A stretch of 64,000 bases of DNA from Silene conica (taxonomy: Eukaryota > Streptophyta > Magnoliopsida > Caryophyllales > Caryophyllaceae). The notes under the pieces were generated by a model. It worked only from the letters and a program-made list of their open reading frames with translations, did not search any database and was not told where the DNA came from. Positions 32,341 to 45,638 of this stretch are shown piece after piece. The number at the start of each line of letters is the position of its first letter. Position 1 is the stretch's first letter. Position numbers and translations under genes: made by a program. The stretch covers positions 67,471,237 to 67,535,236 of the forward strand of contig CM055316.2 of NCBI GenBank assembly GCA_029255685.2. The letters are read 5' to 3'.

Positions 32341-35300
32341 ATGGATTCTGATGTACCCTCTCCCAACGAGGAAAACAATGAACAGAAGGTTCAGTTTCGC
32401 AAGCCCACAAATGAGACAGCTCATCGAAAATATAGACGTCATTCCCCTATGGATAAATTGTCTGATGAAGATGGTCAGTCTTTCTTTGCCGCAATTATGT
32501 GTGCTTATTGTTTTATATCTGTTCAAAAGGTTGTAGAATGGGGGCTTTTATTAGATGTTTTAACTCTTCACATTGATTTCTCAGTTCTAATAAGTGCTAG
32601 TAATCCGATATGACTTGCCGCTGTCCGACTTCCTACTATGTACTTGTCTTGTTTCTTTACTCTGGCTCAAACTTTCCAGCCCATGCCATTTTAAACATTT
32701 GCTATAATGTTTCTCTGCTGGAGTCCATCTAACACTACTACAACTACAACAAATGTGTTGCTGTTAGTTTGTTTCTATTTTACCATTAATTTACGCCTTT
32801 TTTCTTGAAAATGTGATGTATTATCCTTATGAAAGGTATAATGTACATCACTGCTTTTGTAATTAGGAAATCCTTGTACTCTTTTAATGCCTTGAACTTG
32901 TGAATATGCATGTTATTAGTTAGAGCTTTGTGTTAGAGGTGGTTGCGCTGGGGAGTATGTAATGCTAGCAGTTGAAAAAGAGATCGTGATTAGCTAGTGT
33001 ATCGTAAATTGGTAACTATGGTAGACGGTGTCACTCTATTTTTTAGTATATCCAAGTTAACCAACTTGCTCTTGGGATCAAGATTGCATATTGATCACCC
33101 CGTATATATGTGAAATCTTTGCTATTACATGAATTTATGAGGGGATATTTCTCCAAAGAATATCCTGCACTTTCATTGTTTAAAAATGGTGGCTTTTTTA
33201 TGGCCCATACTTCTTTTTGAAAAGTGAGCATATTAATTTAAAGGACACAAATAGAGTAACACCCATGTATGGAAACGATACCACAAATTGTTGCCCTTAT
33301 ATAGATGGAGAACAAGAGGTCAAAGGATTAAGCTCTCAAATTATCATGAGTACTATTATTGTCTGGTGACTCTGGTCCATACTTGCGTCATCAAAATTTA
33401 CTGTTTTGTTTTCATTTTCGAGTACCCGTGCCGTGCTTCAAAACTGAACCCCAATTGACTGTTCACTTCAGGGAGCCCAAAGCACGATCGTAGATCTAGA
33501 AGAAATTATAATGTGATTGACTCTGAGAGGAGAAAGGAGGATAGGGTGGATGACAGGCTCTCCAGTCGGAGTGAACATGTTCAGCGCAGTGACTCTTACA
33601 GACACTCTTCAAGAGGCAATAGGCATGATGAGCAGTCTAAATATGGAAAGCACGCTGATGAAGACGACAGAAGTCATCGAACAAGTCGAGATTCAAGAGC
33701 TGTCACTCATTCTGACTCGAGAGACCGTGAGCGTGACTATAATAGGTCAAGAGACCGCTACAGGGACGTGGATAGGTATTCACGAGATCAATCTGATGTT
33801 GCAGTCAAGAAATACAAGGAGAAAGAGCCGTCTTCTGATAGAACTGGGTATGATGGGAGACGTAGCAGTAGTAGGTATGATGATCGTGATAGATATGTTA
33901 GGGATAAAGATCATCGAGATGATAAGAGGGAGTATAAAAGCTCTAGAGATCATAGAAGTGACCGTACAGCTTCCTTCGATGATTCTGTGAGGCAACGAAA
34001 TGATTATAAATCAAAATGGGAAACTGATGATGTGAAGGATGTGGGTGCATCAAAATTTGAAGATGACAAAAATGATCCAATGGATTGCCATGTAGATGAA
34101 CTTAATTTACCAGGAACAAAAGGTGAACATCGTCTTGTGAGTGACGACACTGCTGCAAAAAGACCAAAGCTATTCAGCTCTGAAGACACTGAAACGAGAA
34201 AAGGTGGGATGTCTGGTTCTATTTTTTACTTTTTGATTTTCATGCTCTTCTTTCTACACATCTTTGTCAAAACTGAATTCACGGTGGATGAGACATCTGA
34301 CTCTAAAACGTATCCCAGATCATTCTCCAGCTAATGGCCCTGAGTCTGTCGCTGATGTGGATGCTGCCAAAGTTGCTGCTATGAAAGCGGCCGAATTAGG
34401 TAACTACGTTTTTTCAAGAATTTTGTTTGACTTCAACTGTTTCCAATTGTCAGATGCATTATTAGGTTTATGTGGATAAACTCCAAACCATGATTCTTGT
34501 ATCTCTTACGTGAAGTTCTCTTACTACACATTTATGCCTCTGTCTGCCATAATATTATGGACAATGGGTGAATTGAGTAAGTTGATATGAGAGAAGAGGT
34601 TTTTATTTTAAATAGTGAGCCAAAGTTTTGTTCTATTTCCGATGAAGCTGACGATTTTTTAATCTTCGGTTCTGGATTATGATGAAAGTAGCACACTAAC
34701 TTGATTGTGCTTCTTTTTATTGTTTAACAGCAGTCATTCGGTGCAATTTTGTGACGTAAATTTCATTTTGGGAAATTTGGAACTACTTCTGTGTGTTACT
34801 TACGTAGGGGTAATGCTACCTACATCCAATTCTCTTCCCTTCAATATTTGTGAGCCCTCAAGGCATTGTGGTGACTCTGGTGAGGTTGTAACAAGTCAAA
34901 GCGTTTACCTGAATTTCATTGTATAGCCTTTTTGCTTGGTCTAGATTTGTACTCCTGAAGATACGAGAGTTGTAAATCCTAGATTTAGTGACATAGTCAA
35001 TCTTGCATAACGATCATTTGATCCCCTCTCTCTTTAAGATCCTCTTTTTGATGGGGTTATGTCACTTATGCGTACTTAGGATGGAGATTGAAAGCTTTGA
35101 ATTTGATTTTACATGTTGGTTCTTCTACAATAAAGATTTTCAAAGGGATATGAGATTAGAGATAGAGATGATTTATAATTGCATATTTACTGCCAATCCT
35201 TGTACTGTGCCCCGCATTTTTCCACTCTGTCTGGAGGGTTAACTTGGGTTGTATATTATGTTTGGGGTGCTGCACACAGTTAATAAGAACCTCACTAGTA

Positions 35301-35618
35301 CTGGAATAATGACTGCTGATCAGAAGAAGAAGCTGTTATGGGGAAGCAAAAAAAGCACCACTACAGAAGAGGTACATCTTGATCACTGCTCTCTGTTATA
35401 CTTGGTGTTTCCCCTCTCATTACTTGTATAAAATTCGGTGGCTCCACCATTGAGGGTATTGAACTTGGGAGTTAAAAGCATTAATCCCTAGTTGCGCGTA
35501 CTAGGGATTTAAGAAGTTCCATTAAGTTTAGGGGTACAAGTGATGTTTGTAAAAAACTAGTGGCACCGCATAATTCAAAAAACATGAGGGTGCTAGGTAG
35601 AAAAACCCTTTTTTTTAT

Positions 35619-35653
<35 letters not shown>

Positions 35654-36735
35654 GCGGCAAGGAACATCAAGCCGGTGAAGGATAGGGATTAATTGATGTG
35701 GTGATGGAGGTGAGTGTTGGAATGGGTAAAGCTGTAAAGGGTGGTTAGTGATTGATGGTTGTAGTGATGGCGAGTGGGTGTTGTAATGAGTGTGAGATAT
35801 TAGCTGTGGTAGTTGTGACAGGGAGAGGAGGTTAGCAGTTATAACTTAGAAGCTGATTGAAGGGAAAGAAGCACAAAATTAATTATTAATTATTAATCAT
35901 AATGAGATTTTAGGAACATAATTATTACACCATCAGACAGGGATCCAAACATAGAGTAAATAATGAAAAACCTAAAACTATTTTGGAAATAAGAAAACAT
36001 GGAATAAAAAATGACGCTGCTCTAGTTTGGGATTAATTTAAATTTTCTTTGGTTTGGTACTTAAGTTTTTTATTACCTTGTCTCTGACATGCATAATACA
36101 GCCTAGCAACCGCTGGGATTCAGCCATGTTTTCTGATCGTGAACGACAAGAGAAGTTCAACAAACTCATGGTAATTATCTTTTACCCCTTGTTACGTTGG
36201 CTTAATCAACAGTTTATTTTTGAAAAGCATAGGTACTTTTTGGTCCTTGATTCTGATGGAATAAATCAAAACAGCTCACTGAAATGGCTGCGCTTCTTTC
36301 TTTCGTGAAGTAGTGGTCCTCTGATTCAGTTACTAATACAATTTCCATCTTGAGTCATTCAGAAACCGCCTCTTTGTGTTGCTAACACAAGCATAGGCTG
36401 CGTAAAGCCGTAAATGCATACTCCGAACCCCGCTCTCTCTTACCTCGCAATTTGCTCGTCATTGAACTTTTGAGATAATGTTGTTTGTATAAGCACTCTG
36501 CTAGTATTTTATCCAACAAGTTTATCATCAGTTACTCCAGTTTACTAACACATTTTCCAGACTCTGAGGTTGCCTTGGTACATATGGCCAATTGTAGGGT
36601 GTGAAGGGCGAAGTGAAGACTGCCTCAAAACCAGCAAGCAGCCAGGATGCGGAGAAACTGCAAGTCGATTTGGAGAAACAATACACTGCTGGCCTACGAC
36701 GACGAGACGGCCGTACTGTGGGTTTAGGGCTCTAA
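32341..36735 (+). CDS. RSRC2: RSRC2-like SR-related protein with SMAP-like C-terminal domain (6 coding exons)
   Basis: Coding exons 32341-32473, 33472-34203, 34319-34399, 35280-35371, 36102-36170, 36598-36735 join in frame to about 414 residues. Residues about 45-240 are dominated by Arg, Ser, Asp and Lys in RD/RS/DR repeats (SRDRYRDVDRYSRDQ), as in spliceosome-associated SR-related proteins. The C-terminus holds AAKVAAMKAAELV, then LLWGSKKSTTTEE, RWDSAMFSDRERQEKFNKLM and KQYTAGLRRRDGRTVGLGL, the conserved small-acidic-protein-like block shared with RSRC2. Likely nuclear, with a role in pre-mRNA processing (family inference). Exon 3 has two in-frame acceptors 12 bp apart (34319 and 34331). 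Intron 4 contains a (TC)15 microsatellite. A short downstream frame in intron 2 would arise if that intron were retained. Confidence 0.87.
35621..35650. repeat. (TC)15 microsatellite in an intron
   Basis: Fifteen uninterrupted TC units in the intron between coding exons 4 and 5 of the RSRC2-like gene. Confidence 0.95.
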
Positions 36736-37495
36736 AGGTGTATGTAGAACCTTCATCCGGGACTTTGTCTATCTGTTTCATGTATGTCCATTTGTACTGG
36801 GATTTTGTTCACTGTAGTTTCGTACGCGTTGAAACTCAGAAACAATCACTGTATGTCCGTAGAAATTCTTGTTCAATTTTATCGTCCAAAGAAGCACTCT
36901 ACAGCATACCTATGAACGGTACGATAAACCCACCCTTATATAAGTGCAATATGGATGATGGCCGACTACCAACTTATCAGCAAATACACGTCCCCGATAT
37001 GATGCAATGATGGTACTCTGATGCTAGGAGTTGGGTGTTGATTTCCTCCATTTAGTATGACTTTAGTTAAGCGGGATAACTTTAGAACGTGGTTTTAAGG
37101 TTGTAGGTTACCCGGGATGGCGTGATGAGTATGGTGTTGAAATTGATTGAACATTGCAGGAATGCCAAGTATTCCTCAGAAGTGGTGACAATTATTGAGG
37201 CAATATTAGACATTAATGCCATAAATTGTTTCATCTTTAGTTTCTTCTGTGAACAACTGGGGTGATGAGTCAAAACACCTCTAGAGTCTAGACGGAAAAG
37301 TCACCAACCCGCAGTACTGGTTTTAGGTTGTCGACATATCAATTACAATACAATAGTCATGATCGAACCCTTAATTCCCGTCCTAGGCCCTTGGTCATGA
37401 CAATACAACAAGTGTCACGGTGGTCACGAGTTAATCTAGGATACTTACATGGATTGGTACGGAAGGATCAACTGTTATGTGGCTTCATCTCTTCT
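36736..37495. other. 3' flank of the RSRC2-like gene, no gene seen
   Basis: Probably holds the 3'UTR in its first 250 bases (T-rich, gttcaattttatcg). No exon recognised after that. Confidence 0.4.
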
Positions 37496-37697
37496 GATTG
37501 CCTTAATCTTGTCTTACAGGTTAATGGATGTGCGGAGCAAGACAAAGACATTGCCTCTACCATTAGATCTTTTTTAAGTTTAATTACTAGTTTTCACTGT
37601 TTTTCTTTGAGTCATTGTCCTACCTACCTAAATAGGTCGGCTCATGCTATTGCAAAAACAATAGTATGAATCAACCATAATCTTCTGCCAAAAAAAA
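37496..37697 (+). mobile_element. 5'-truncated LINE, RNase-H tail (about 200 bp)
   Basis: Encodes SDCLNLVLQVNG, then HCPTYLNRSAHAIAKTIV, matching the end of the RNase-H domain (RVT_3 type) of plant L1-like LINEs. It ends in a poly(A) run at 37690-37697. The 9-bp word atctcttct occurs just before it (37487-37495) and just after the A-run (37698-37706), consistent with a target duplication. Confidence 0.7.
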
Positions 37698-39205
37698 ATC
37701 TCTTCTCTATTTAGTAGATTAAGGATTTTATGTAAGATGAGTAAATGCATATAGCATTAGGTTTGGTAGGATGAGGTACTTGTAGGTTTAGAAAAGTCCA
37801 GGGCAATTAGGAAACATGTTATCAACCCGTCTAAACTTTGTCTAACGACCTAGTCGATCAACATACTACACCTTGTTGATCGACCAACCAATCTTGTCGA
37901 TTGACACACCCTCAGTACCCCTTGTGTCGAATGACTTTGTCGATCGACATATCTAGTAGTCAATCGACTTACACATCCATACTCGCTAGACATACACAAT
38001 AATGCTCAATAGAAAGTCAGCATTCTCTCGTTAAACAAGGTCATTAGACTTGTACATGTTAATGTAGCTAGCCACCCTTATAAATTACGAGGTGTTAGCG
38101 TCTTCCATCTTTAAAAGAAACTTTGTTTCGAAGTTCAAGCCTACCATACAACCAATGAGACGTCACGCTCATGGTTCTAAGACTTACAGATACACAACTA
38201 ATATTGAAACAACTTATACAAACACAACTCGACCATTCAAGAAATATATTGTTAAAGAAATATAACAAAACAAGTTTTTGAAAAAACTTTCTTTATAATT
38301 TTTTATCCAATTAAGTCTCTTATAAACCTTGTTTTTCAACAAATCAACGTCACTTTCGCGAAACTAGATTTATTTTTTATAATTTGATCAATTTACCCTT
38401 CCTTATAACATAATCTCTACATTTGTGACTATATTGTCATAACCTATGACCAATTACAAACCTCTCTGGGCTCTCTCAAATTTAATACACTCAAATCATG
38501 CTCTATGAGCGAAGAAGAATCAAGCATCAACTCGTCGTTTGTTTTATTTTAAAGAACAACATAGTGAGTAATGAGTAGCATAATAATTTAACATCTTATA
38601 TAAGTGAAAAATGATGGGACAAATAAATTTTTGGTCAAAAAATTCAAAAATAAGTCTCTTTCCGATGAATAGACGTTGATTTGTATAAAAGCATGTTTTA
38701 AAAGAAAGTTATTCGAATAAAAATGTATAAAAGGAGGTTATTTTAAAATGTCGATTATATAATATAGAATTATTTATAATTACTCAATTAAGGACATCAT
38801 AGTATCACAATTTCATTCAAAACAGAATACATAGAAAACAACATACTTGTTTACGTGAAACGATCCTCGATCTTTTTAATATTAGGAAGAATAATTCATT
38901 CTATGCCTTATCTTCTCGTATTAATCCTCATACCGTTTATCGTTTAATTCCTAATATTTAAGGATTTTAAATAAACAAAAACAAAAAAGAGAGCATTCGG
39001 GATTGTTGACCAATCGTCGAAAACTCAAGAGTGGTGTTAAGTTGATCGATTCCAACAAAATCCAAAGCTTCCAACTTTCACCAAACCTCACTCATAATTA
39101 AATCATCCACAGAGTTTCTGGGTACAAAATTAAACAGAATCAAACTGTTAACAAAGACAAATTAACCCAGAAAGCAATACACGGGAAGAGGTAGAGGAAT
39201 TGAAG
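37698..39205. other. Intergenic with a cluster of GTCGATCGAC-like words; promoter side of UBAC2
   Basis: Between 37850 and 37975 the words gtcgatcaac, ttgatcgacc, gtcgattgac, gtcgatcgac and gtcaatcgac recur at 20-30 bp spacing. The rest is AT-rich. The last 200 bp before 39206 should include the promoter and 5'UTR of the UBAC2-like gene, but no TATA box stands out. Confidence 0.4.
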
Positions 39206-42200
39206 ATGAACGGTGGCCCTTCTGGATTCAGTTAGTTTTTCCTTTTCAATTTTCAAGCATACCCTTTTCATTAGATTCATTCAATCTAGCTGCCCATTTT
39301 GTATTTTTGATAAATAGTGTAGGAAAGTTGGCATCTTTATGTATTTCTCTAGTGTTTATCAAATATGAACTGTGTGAAATGTTTGAACACGGTCTAAGAT
39401 TTCCAACCATATGTGAAATTTCCAATGCAGTTGATATGATAAAGTTATGATCTTTGTGTTTTCATTTGGGATTTTAATGAATTTTGGAGCATAGCTACTA
39501 CTCCCTCTCCCGCTTGAGTCTCAATCATTTGTTTACCTTTCATTAAAATACTCTTTACATGGTCGCACGTAAACAAATGATTGAGATGGAGGGAATACAC
39601 GACAAATGCGATTTTCTTAATGCATGTTGTTTTAAGATTTAAATTGTGATTTTCATTTGTATAACAGATAATGCACCTGTCACTAAGGGTATAGTTATCT
39701 CCTCTGCCCTCTTCACTATCTTCTATGGATTTCAAGGCCATTCTCACAAGCTTGGCCTTTCATACCAGGTACATGCTTTCTTATTCAGTTTGTTTAATTG
39801 ATGTGATTCGATTTGGTTTGTATGATGGCCATTTGCTATGTGGATTTTGTCGTGGTTCTTTATATGATTATACCAATTCGGTGAAGTTAAACTGACATTT
39901 CTGATGTTTCTTATTAGTGTTGAACTTATTGTAAATTCAAGTCCAGCCACTTGTGAATTATGAGTATTTTTTACTTCATGTAGATCCTAAGAAGCATTAC
40001 CATTGCTCATTGAATTATCCCTTTTTGTGATGTTGAAGCATGGTGATAAGGCCTACCTACACTACTACGACATGGGGTGTTGCGCCGTAAAACAGTGTCA
40101 TGTGCAAAAGCTGAGTGTGGCAGATATGTGTGAGTAAAACAGTTGCATTTTCAAACGATGAGTTTGGCAGATATGCGTGGTCATATGGAAGGATTGGTTG
40201 AGAAATGAGAATTGAGAATTGAGGTGATTAGGGAGAAGGTAGGAATCATGCACTTGTACCTATTAAAGATAAGCCTTGGTAGAGTTGCTTTAGCTGGTTT
40301 GGACATGTGAGACAAAAACCAATACCATTCATAAAGCTTGAAGATTAGGGAATAGGTAACATTGTAATGCGCATGGAGTGACTCCAGATAATATGGATAA
40401 AGGTGTTTAAAAACGATATTACCATCCTGGGGATCGAGGGAACTATAGCATTGGAGAGGGAACTGTAGAGAGAAAGAGCATGGTGGATGATGAAGTTTAG
40501 TTTTTTTTTTCACAACTCGGTGAACAAATGGTACCTTAATTTCTCGCATTCTTGTGTTTAGTTTCACTTCATAGGAGTTGCCACGGGAGCGATGAAGCTT
40601 TCCATAATGCACTTTCCGTGTTTTTTTGGTGATTACCTTATGACATAGGAGAGACGTGCAGTGGTAGCTTTACATTCGCGGTTCAGAAGCTCCATGCATA
40701 GAGAAAATATCGCTTTGCAGTTATTTCTATTTTTTTACATTGGCCTGCCTTTTCTCTCTTCTGAGACCTTAGTCTACTTGAATCTTTGAACTTTGTGGAC
40801 TCCTATTATTACATCGGCATGAAAAAATGTTAAGAGTGGTCATTCAGATCTCACATAGCTTCCGGTTGTGCTTTATGTGTTTCCCATATGGTTTAAGAGT
40901 GTTATGATCTCTTATCAAAGAGTATGGCTCTCACGTACTTCGCGATTTTCACTAATATGGAGCATCAGGTTTCATATATGAACTTTGGAAGAATCAATCT
41001 TTACAAGCTTTGTAACTTTGCCGTTGAATTTAGGAGAAAGTGAGGTTTTTAAAATAATTTTGCACACTGTGATTGTTTGATTTGACGAATTCTTTTGTGT
41101 TGATGAAGTGCACATTTGGTTCACAGCACCTAGGTGTCATGTATGGGATTAGAATAAACAAAACTCATACTATCTGTTTGGTTGAGAAACGCTTAAATTT
41201 GATACCAATACGTTAGGCATTGGGGGTCTTGATAACCAAGGAGAAGATGGATATGACTCGTATTACCCCTTAGGTATCAAATAAATTAAAGAAAATAAGT
41301 ACCCCCTCCATCTCAAAATGAACCTCCTAAGTTTTTGAGTCATCCCCGAATATTCTTCCTATTTTTCTTTTTCAATGCTAAAAATTATTGATTTCCGTGT
41401 AATTTTTGTCCCACTTCTCTCTACCTTACATTATTCCATTATATAAATTGGTTTTCACGAATTTTGTAACCAAGAAGATTATTTTGGGATGGAGTGAGTT
41501 GTAACCGAGAAGATTATTTTGGGATGGCGTGAGTATGATTTTCTCCGCTCATCATGAAATAATTAAAATAGCTTTGTCCCTGAATTATTATACTAAATTT
41601 GGCCATTTTTTACTTACTATACACATGATTATTTGAAAATTGGTTTTGTATTTTTTTGTCATCATCTTGTGTAGTACGTTAATCAATGTCATGTATTAGT
41701 CATTCGGATATTACCGAGGGCCGTGTTGATTTCGTCCCCTAGGGATGTTATGAGGCCTATTTGTGGCTTATTCCATCCAACTTACAATTTGGTTGTAGGA
41801 GGATAGGGTGTCTGTGGTTTAATCAATGTCTGTTGTTTAATCCTTGGCCTTTCTTTAAACCCTATGAGGAGCCTGTAATTTATAGGTGTAGGCGCGCTTG
41901 AGGGGCAGTTAGAAATATTCTCTAATGTGCAAAAGATATTTAGGTACTAAAGTAACAAATGTAGATACCGTAATGTCAAATATTGATGTGTACAAATACC
42001 ACTGTTCAGTTGCTTTTGTCTATCATACTCAGTTTCTATTCTCATTGTTACACATTTCTTGATTAGAAGCTTGTTACCCTTGGGAATTGATGTTATTGGT
42101 CTTTGCCGTGATTTTTTAAGCTGTTTGTTCTGCAAGTTGGAATTGTAACTTCTTCAACCTAATAATTTATCTCATTATGCAGGATGTTTTTCAGAACCCG

Positions 42201-45200
42201 AAGATTTGGAAGATCATCGTCTCAATGTATGCATTTATGTCAACTCCCGAGCTGATGTTTGGACTGTTTTTGCTATATTATTTCCGGGTATTTGAAAGGC
42301 AGATGGGGTCAAATAAGTATTCGGTAAGTTCACCTACATATTTTGGATTATGTGGATGCAATCTATTTAACAGTGCAGAACTGGTTCGCTGAACTAGGTT
42401 GCTAATTCATTCAGTCTGCCAAACCTGAAATATTGGTTTGGTTTTGGATATTTTATTTTTATGTAAGCATATGCTTGTGGGCAGACTAATATGAAATATA
42501 TAGATTATTGGCATGGACATTGGACAAACCTTAATAGCATACATAACCTATTGTTGGGGACATGGGGAGTATATTTTCTTTCCGTTTATATAACAACATA
42601 CCCCAGTGCCTCAATGGCTTAGATCTGAAATAATTTATTTTCCCCCCTCTCCGCTTATTTTTTCCTCCTATACTGTCTTCTTATCATATTTTCCTTTTTC
42701 TCTACTTCTTCATTGTTTTTCCCGCGTTAAATTGAAGCTTCCGTATTCGTTTTTTGTCATGGCCTGAAATCAAATTTCTGGCCGAACGCTTTGGTGGTGT
42801 AGTTCATTTATGTCTAATCAATTAATGCAATCTGTTGAGTTTGTGGTATCATGGTTCCTATATAATTAGGTCTGTGAGTTGTGAATCTAATTATAGTATA
42901 GTTCCTTTAGTTTTTCTTGGCAGATTCTCTAACTTCCACATTCATCTTTTTGCAGGTGTTTATTCTGTTCTCTTACGCAGTTTCTTTCTTCTTAGAGAGT
43001 AGTATTTTAGCTCTTCTTAAAGGTACTACTGTTCTTAATTGTTGATGCGCTGTGGTTAATTATTCTTATCAAGAGTTGTAGAGTATTCTTTATCATTTTG
43101 TTGTTATCCATGTGTTGATTTTAGTATACTGTATACCAAATAATCTGAAGCTTTAAAATATAGTGTCAAGAAGGAGCCAAGGACATAAGGGGAGTGAGAG
43201 GAGGAGGAGGGGGGGACGTGGTCTATTTTTGGTTTTGGTTACTGAACAACCCGAATGTATTGTGAAGTCAGCAATAAGACTTTGTGCATCCAACCGACCT
43301 ACCTTGATATTTGCTGATAGCTTGAGATATGGGGTAATGTTGTTTGTCATTGTTATATGTTGGATACTGGTAGTTGAGTTTGAGCAACATAGTTTCTATG
43401 TGGTGATACGCTATATAAGCAGGGAATGTGGTGTTTTCTTTTGAATAATAATGTGGAATTGCTTAGACAATGATTTTGAGTTGTGTACTTGGATATTTGC
43501 AGATCCCAGCTCTTCAATCACCACCGGTCCGTATAGCCTCATCTTTTCAGCATTTGTACCCTTCTTTTTTGATATTCCCGTGTCAACAAGATTTCGGGTG
43601 CTTGGTTTAAAGTTTTCTGACAAGTCGTTTATATACCTAGCTGGCCTCCAGGTAATTGCACTAGTCTGATTCTTGCCTGTTTTCACTGTTCAGTTCATAT
43701 TGACTGCTCGGAAATATGAGTTTCATGCTCCATACATAACTTGACTGAACTTCTGCTTCTCTCCTTCAAAATGTCATCCACTTACCCATCTGAGAAAGCT
43801 GATCCGGTCTTAATGACCTCACTTGAAGCTAAGAAAAACAACCTGAAATAGACTCAAACCAGTATTGATCCGATCTAAAAGTCTGGTCCAAAATGACCCT
43901 CAACAACTAATCTGGTACTACGCATAGTGACAAGATTGACCCGCCCTTGAAACATCCTGAACCTAACTTGACCTGACTAGATTCTGATCGGTGACCCAAA
44001 TGACCTTTTTGCCACGTGTGGTGTGACCCCACATAATGCTTTTGTTTCTACCATGCAGTTGCTTTTATCATCTTGGAGAAGATCCATTTTGCCCGGAATA
44101 TGTGGTGTGATTGCTGGTTTCTTGTACCGTATGAACATTTTTTCCATCCGCAAAGCAAAGGTTAGATAATAATATCCTAATTTTAATCGTAATACACTAA
44201 TACATACTCCGTAAATGATTTGGTATCTGTATATTTCACCTTGGTTTTCATTCTTGCAGTTGCCTTATTTCCTTACTTCGTTATTTTCACGAGTTTCTTG
44301 GCCGTCTACGGGGAGCCCATCTTCTTCAGCTGGAACTCGGAACACACCCAGTACTGGTAGTGCAGGCCCTTATGCAGGGCGACAAGTGGAGGCAAGTATA
44401 CTTACTCTATCATGCTCTCCTCACTTTGCTAGTATTCTCCTTTCCCCTAATTGCTTGAAGTTAAATGATTTGATTACAGATCATAATGCTTATTGGCTTG
44501 AAAGTAAATCAAGTTAAACTTAAAAGACTCGGAACACACCTTAGTTTCATTAACAAATAATTTGGATAGTTGGTAAATGGTAGTAGTAACTCTCAGCCCT
44601 CTCGACGCAGATATGGCCTAAAAAGACTAGTCAAATATTGTGTAGTAAGTTATCAATCTTGCACCCAGTGCAAAGTGTTTTTTTTTGTAGCGTCACCTAT
44701 ATGTTACTCCCTTTGACAATTCATATGATTTCATATGAATCCGTGTTTGGCACTTGATAGTTGATACTCAAACATTGAGTGTTGACATGTATTTTGAGAG
44801 GCACCCCGCCCCAATAGTTTTGGGTATTCCCATTAAATAACCTTTTTTGGTTTTATATAATACCCAACTGCGAGTCTGCGACACTTGGGAAATGGTGGTG
44901 TCGTATACTTCATACTGATCTATCACTGAAATTTTCGTGAGGTATTACTCCTCACCTTTGTACGGGTTCAACCTGTCATAGTCTCATAGATCTGAATCTC
45001 TAAGATGCATGGTTATAGTACTTTGAAGTAGCCGGCATTCCATACAATTCTCGACAAAATTTTTCATCACAGGTCTGTTAAACATCTCTTTTTGTACCTA
45101 TGGAGCCAACATTTATCGGCTCTCGTTTACCTCTCCATTTGCAGGTGCCCTTGGGGCACTGATATAATCTTTATTGTTCCATGAATAGTCCATGAAGAGA

Positions 45201-45638
45201 CAATATGATATACTCTGTAGGAACTTCCATGGTAAGCTTAAATTTATGCTTGCTTGGAGTTAAACCAATAAATGGTGGGTAAGCAAGTAGTTTGTACAAG
45301 CTATTATCATTGCGGAGCTGATTAGCAGTTGAAAATTGATGGCTAAATTAATTTGTGGAACCTGCATACTCCCCGAGCTAACAGAACTTACAGGTCATTA
45401 GAGTTGATGTTAGAGACGTGTATATTTTTTATACTCCGTATTTAATTTGGCTCATTCTGTCGTTATGTAGAGGAACTATCCTTCTCCAATAGTTGGGTCA
45501 ATGGAGCCGTCAGAAGACTCAATATCGATGCTGGTATCCATGGGATTTGACCGGGACAACGCAAGGCAAGCACTTGCACAGGCAAGAAACGATATAAATG
45601 TCGCCACCAATATCCTTCTTGAAGCTCACTCCCATTGA
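39206..45638 (+). CDS. UBAC2: UBAC2-type rhomboid-like protein with UBA domain (8 exons)
   Basis: Exons 39206-39230, 39668-39768, 42183-42323, 42956-43022, 43503-43651, 44059-44160, 44260-44391 and 45471-45638 join to about 294 residues. The N-terminal two thirds has several hydrophobic helices in rhomboid order ([78 protein letters not shown]). After a Ser/Gly/Thr-rich linker it ends in a UBA domain ([33 protein letters not shown]). At the usual GxSG position it reads GPYSLIFS, so the rhomboid Ser is missing and the protein is most likely a pseudoprotease in the ER membrane that binds ubiquitin, as for plant and animal UBAC2. The last intron (44392-45470) has a GC donor (GAG|gcaagt). Intron 1 holds a Stowaway element and intron 2 (2.4 kb) a LINE relic and another MITE. 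Confidence 0.9.
39501..39595. mobile_element. Stowaway-type MITE in UBAC2 intron 1 (95 bp)
   Basis: CTCCCTCTCCCG...GATGGAGGGAA with TA at each side (39499-39500 and 39596-39597) and complementary arms ctcaatcatttgtttac / gtaaacaaatgattgag. Confidence 0.85.
40190..40500 (+). mobile_element. Relic of an RTE-type LINE in UBAC2 intron 2
   Basis: A broken frame reads [17 protein letters not shown], then after a stop [16 protein letters not shown] and [10 protein letters not shown]. This follows the C-terminal pattern of RTE-clade non-LTR retrotransposons (LRWFGHV, then W..V..D, then W). Several stops; clearly dead. Borders not determined. Confidence 0.55.
41304..41533. mobile_element. Stowaway-like MITE with duplicated right end, UBAC2 intron 2
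   Basis: The left end ccctccatctcaaaatgaac is complementary to the right-end word attttgggatggagtgag. The right end occurs twice in tandem (41467-41501 and 41502-41536; gtaaccaagaagattatttt and gtaaccgagaagattatttt). Confidence 0.65.

Noticed and set aside
33517..33990. Long alternative-frame open stretches within the RSRC2-like exon 2, both strands
   Set aside because: They are shadows of the Arg/Ser/Asp repeat codons; the frame with RS/RD repeats joins to the conserved C-terminal exons.
43163..43686. Open frames on both strands between UBAC2 exons 4 and 5
   Set aside because: They overlap an intron and exon 5 in wrong frames; the spliced UBAC2 model explains the only conserved codons.
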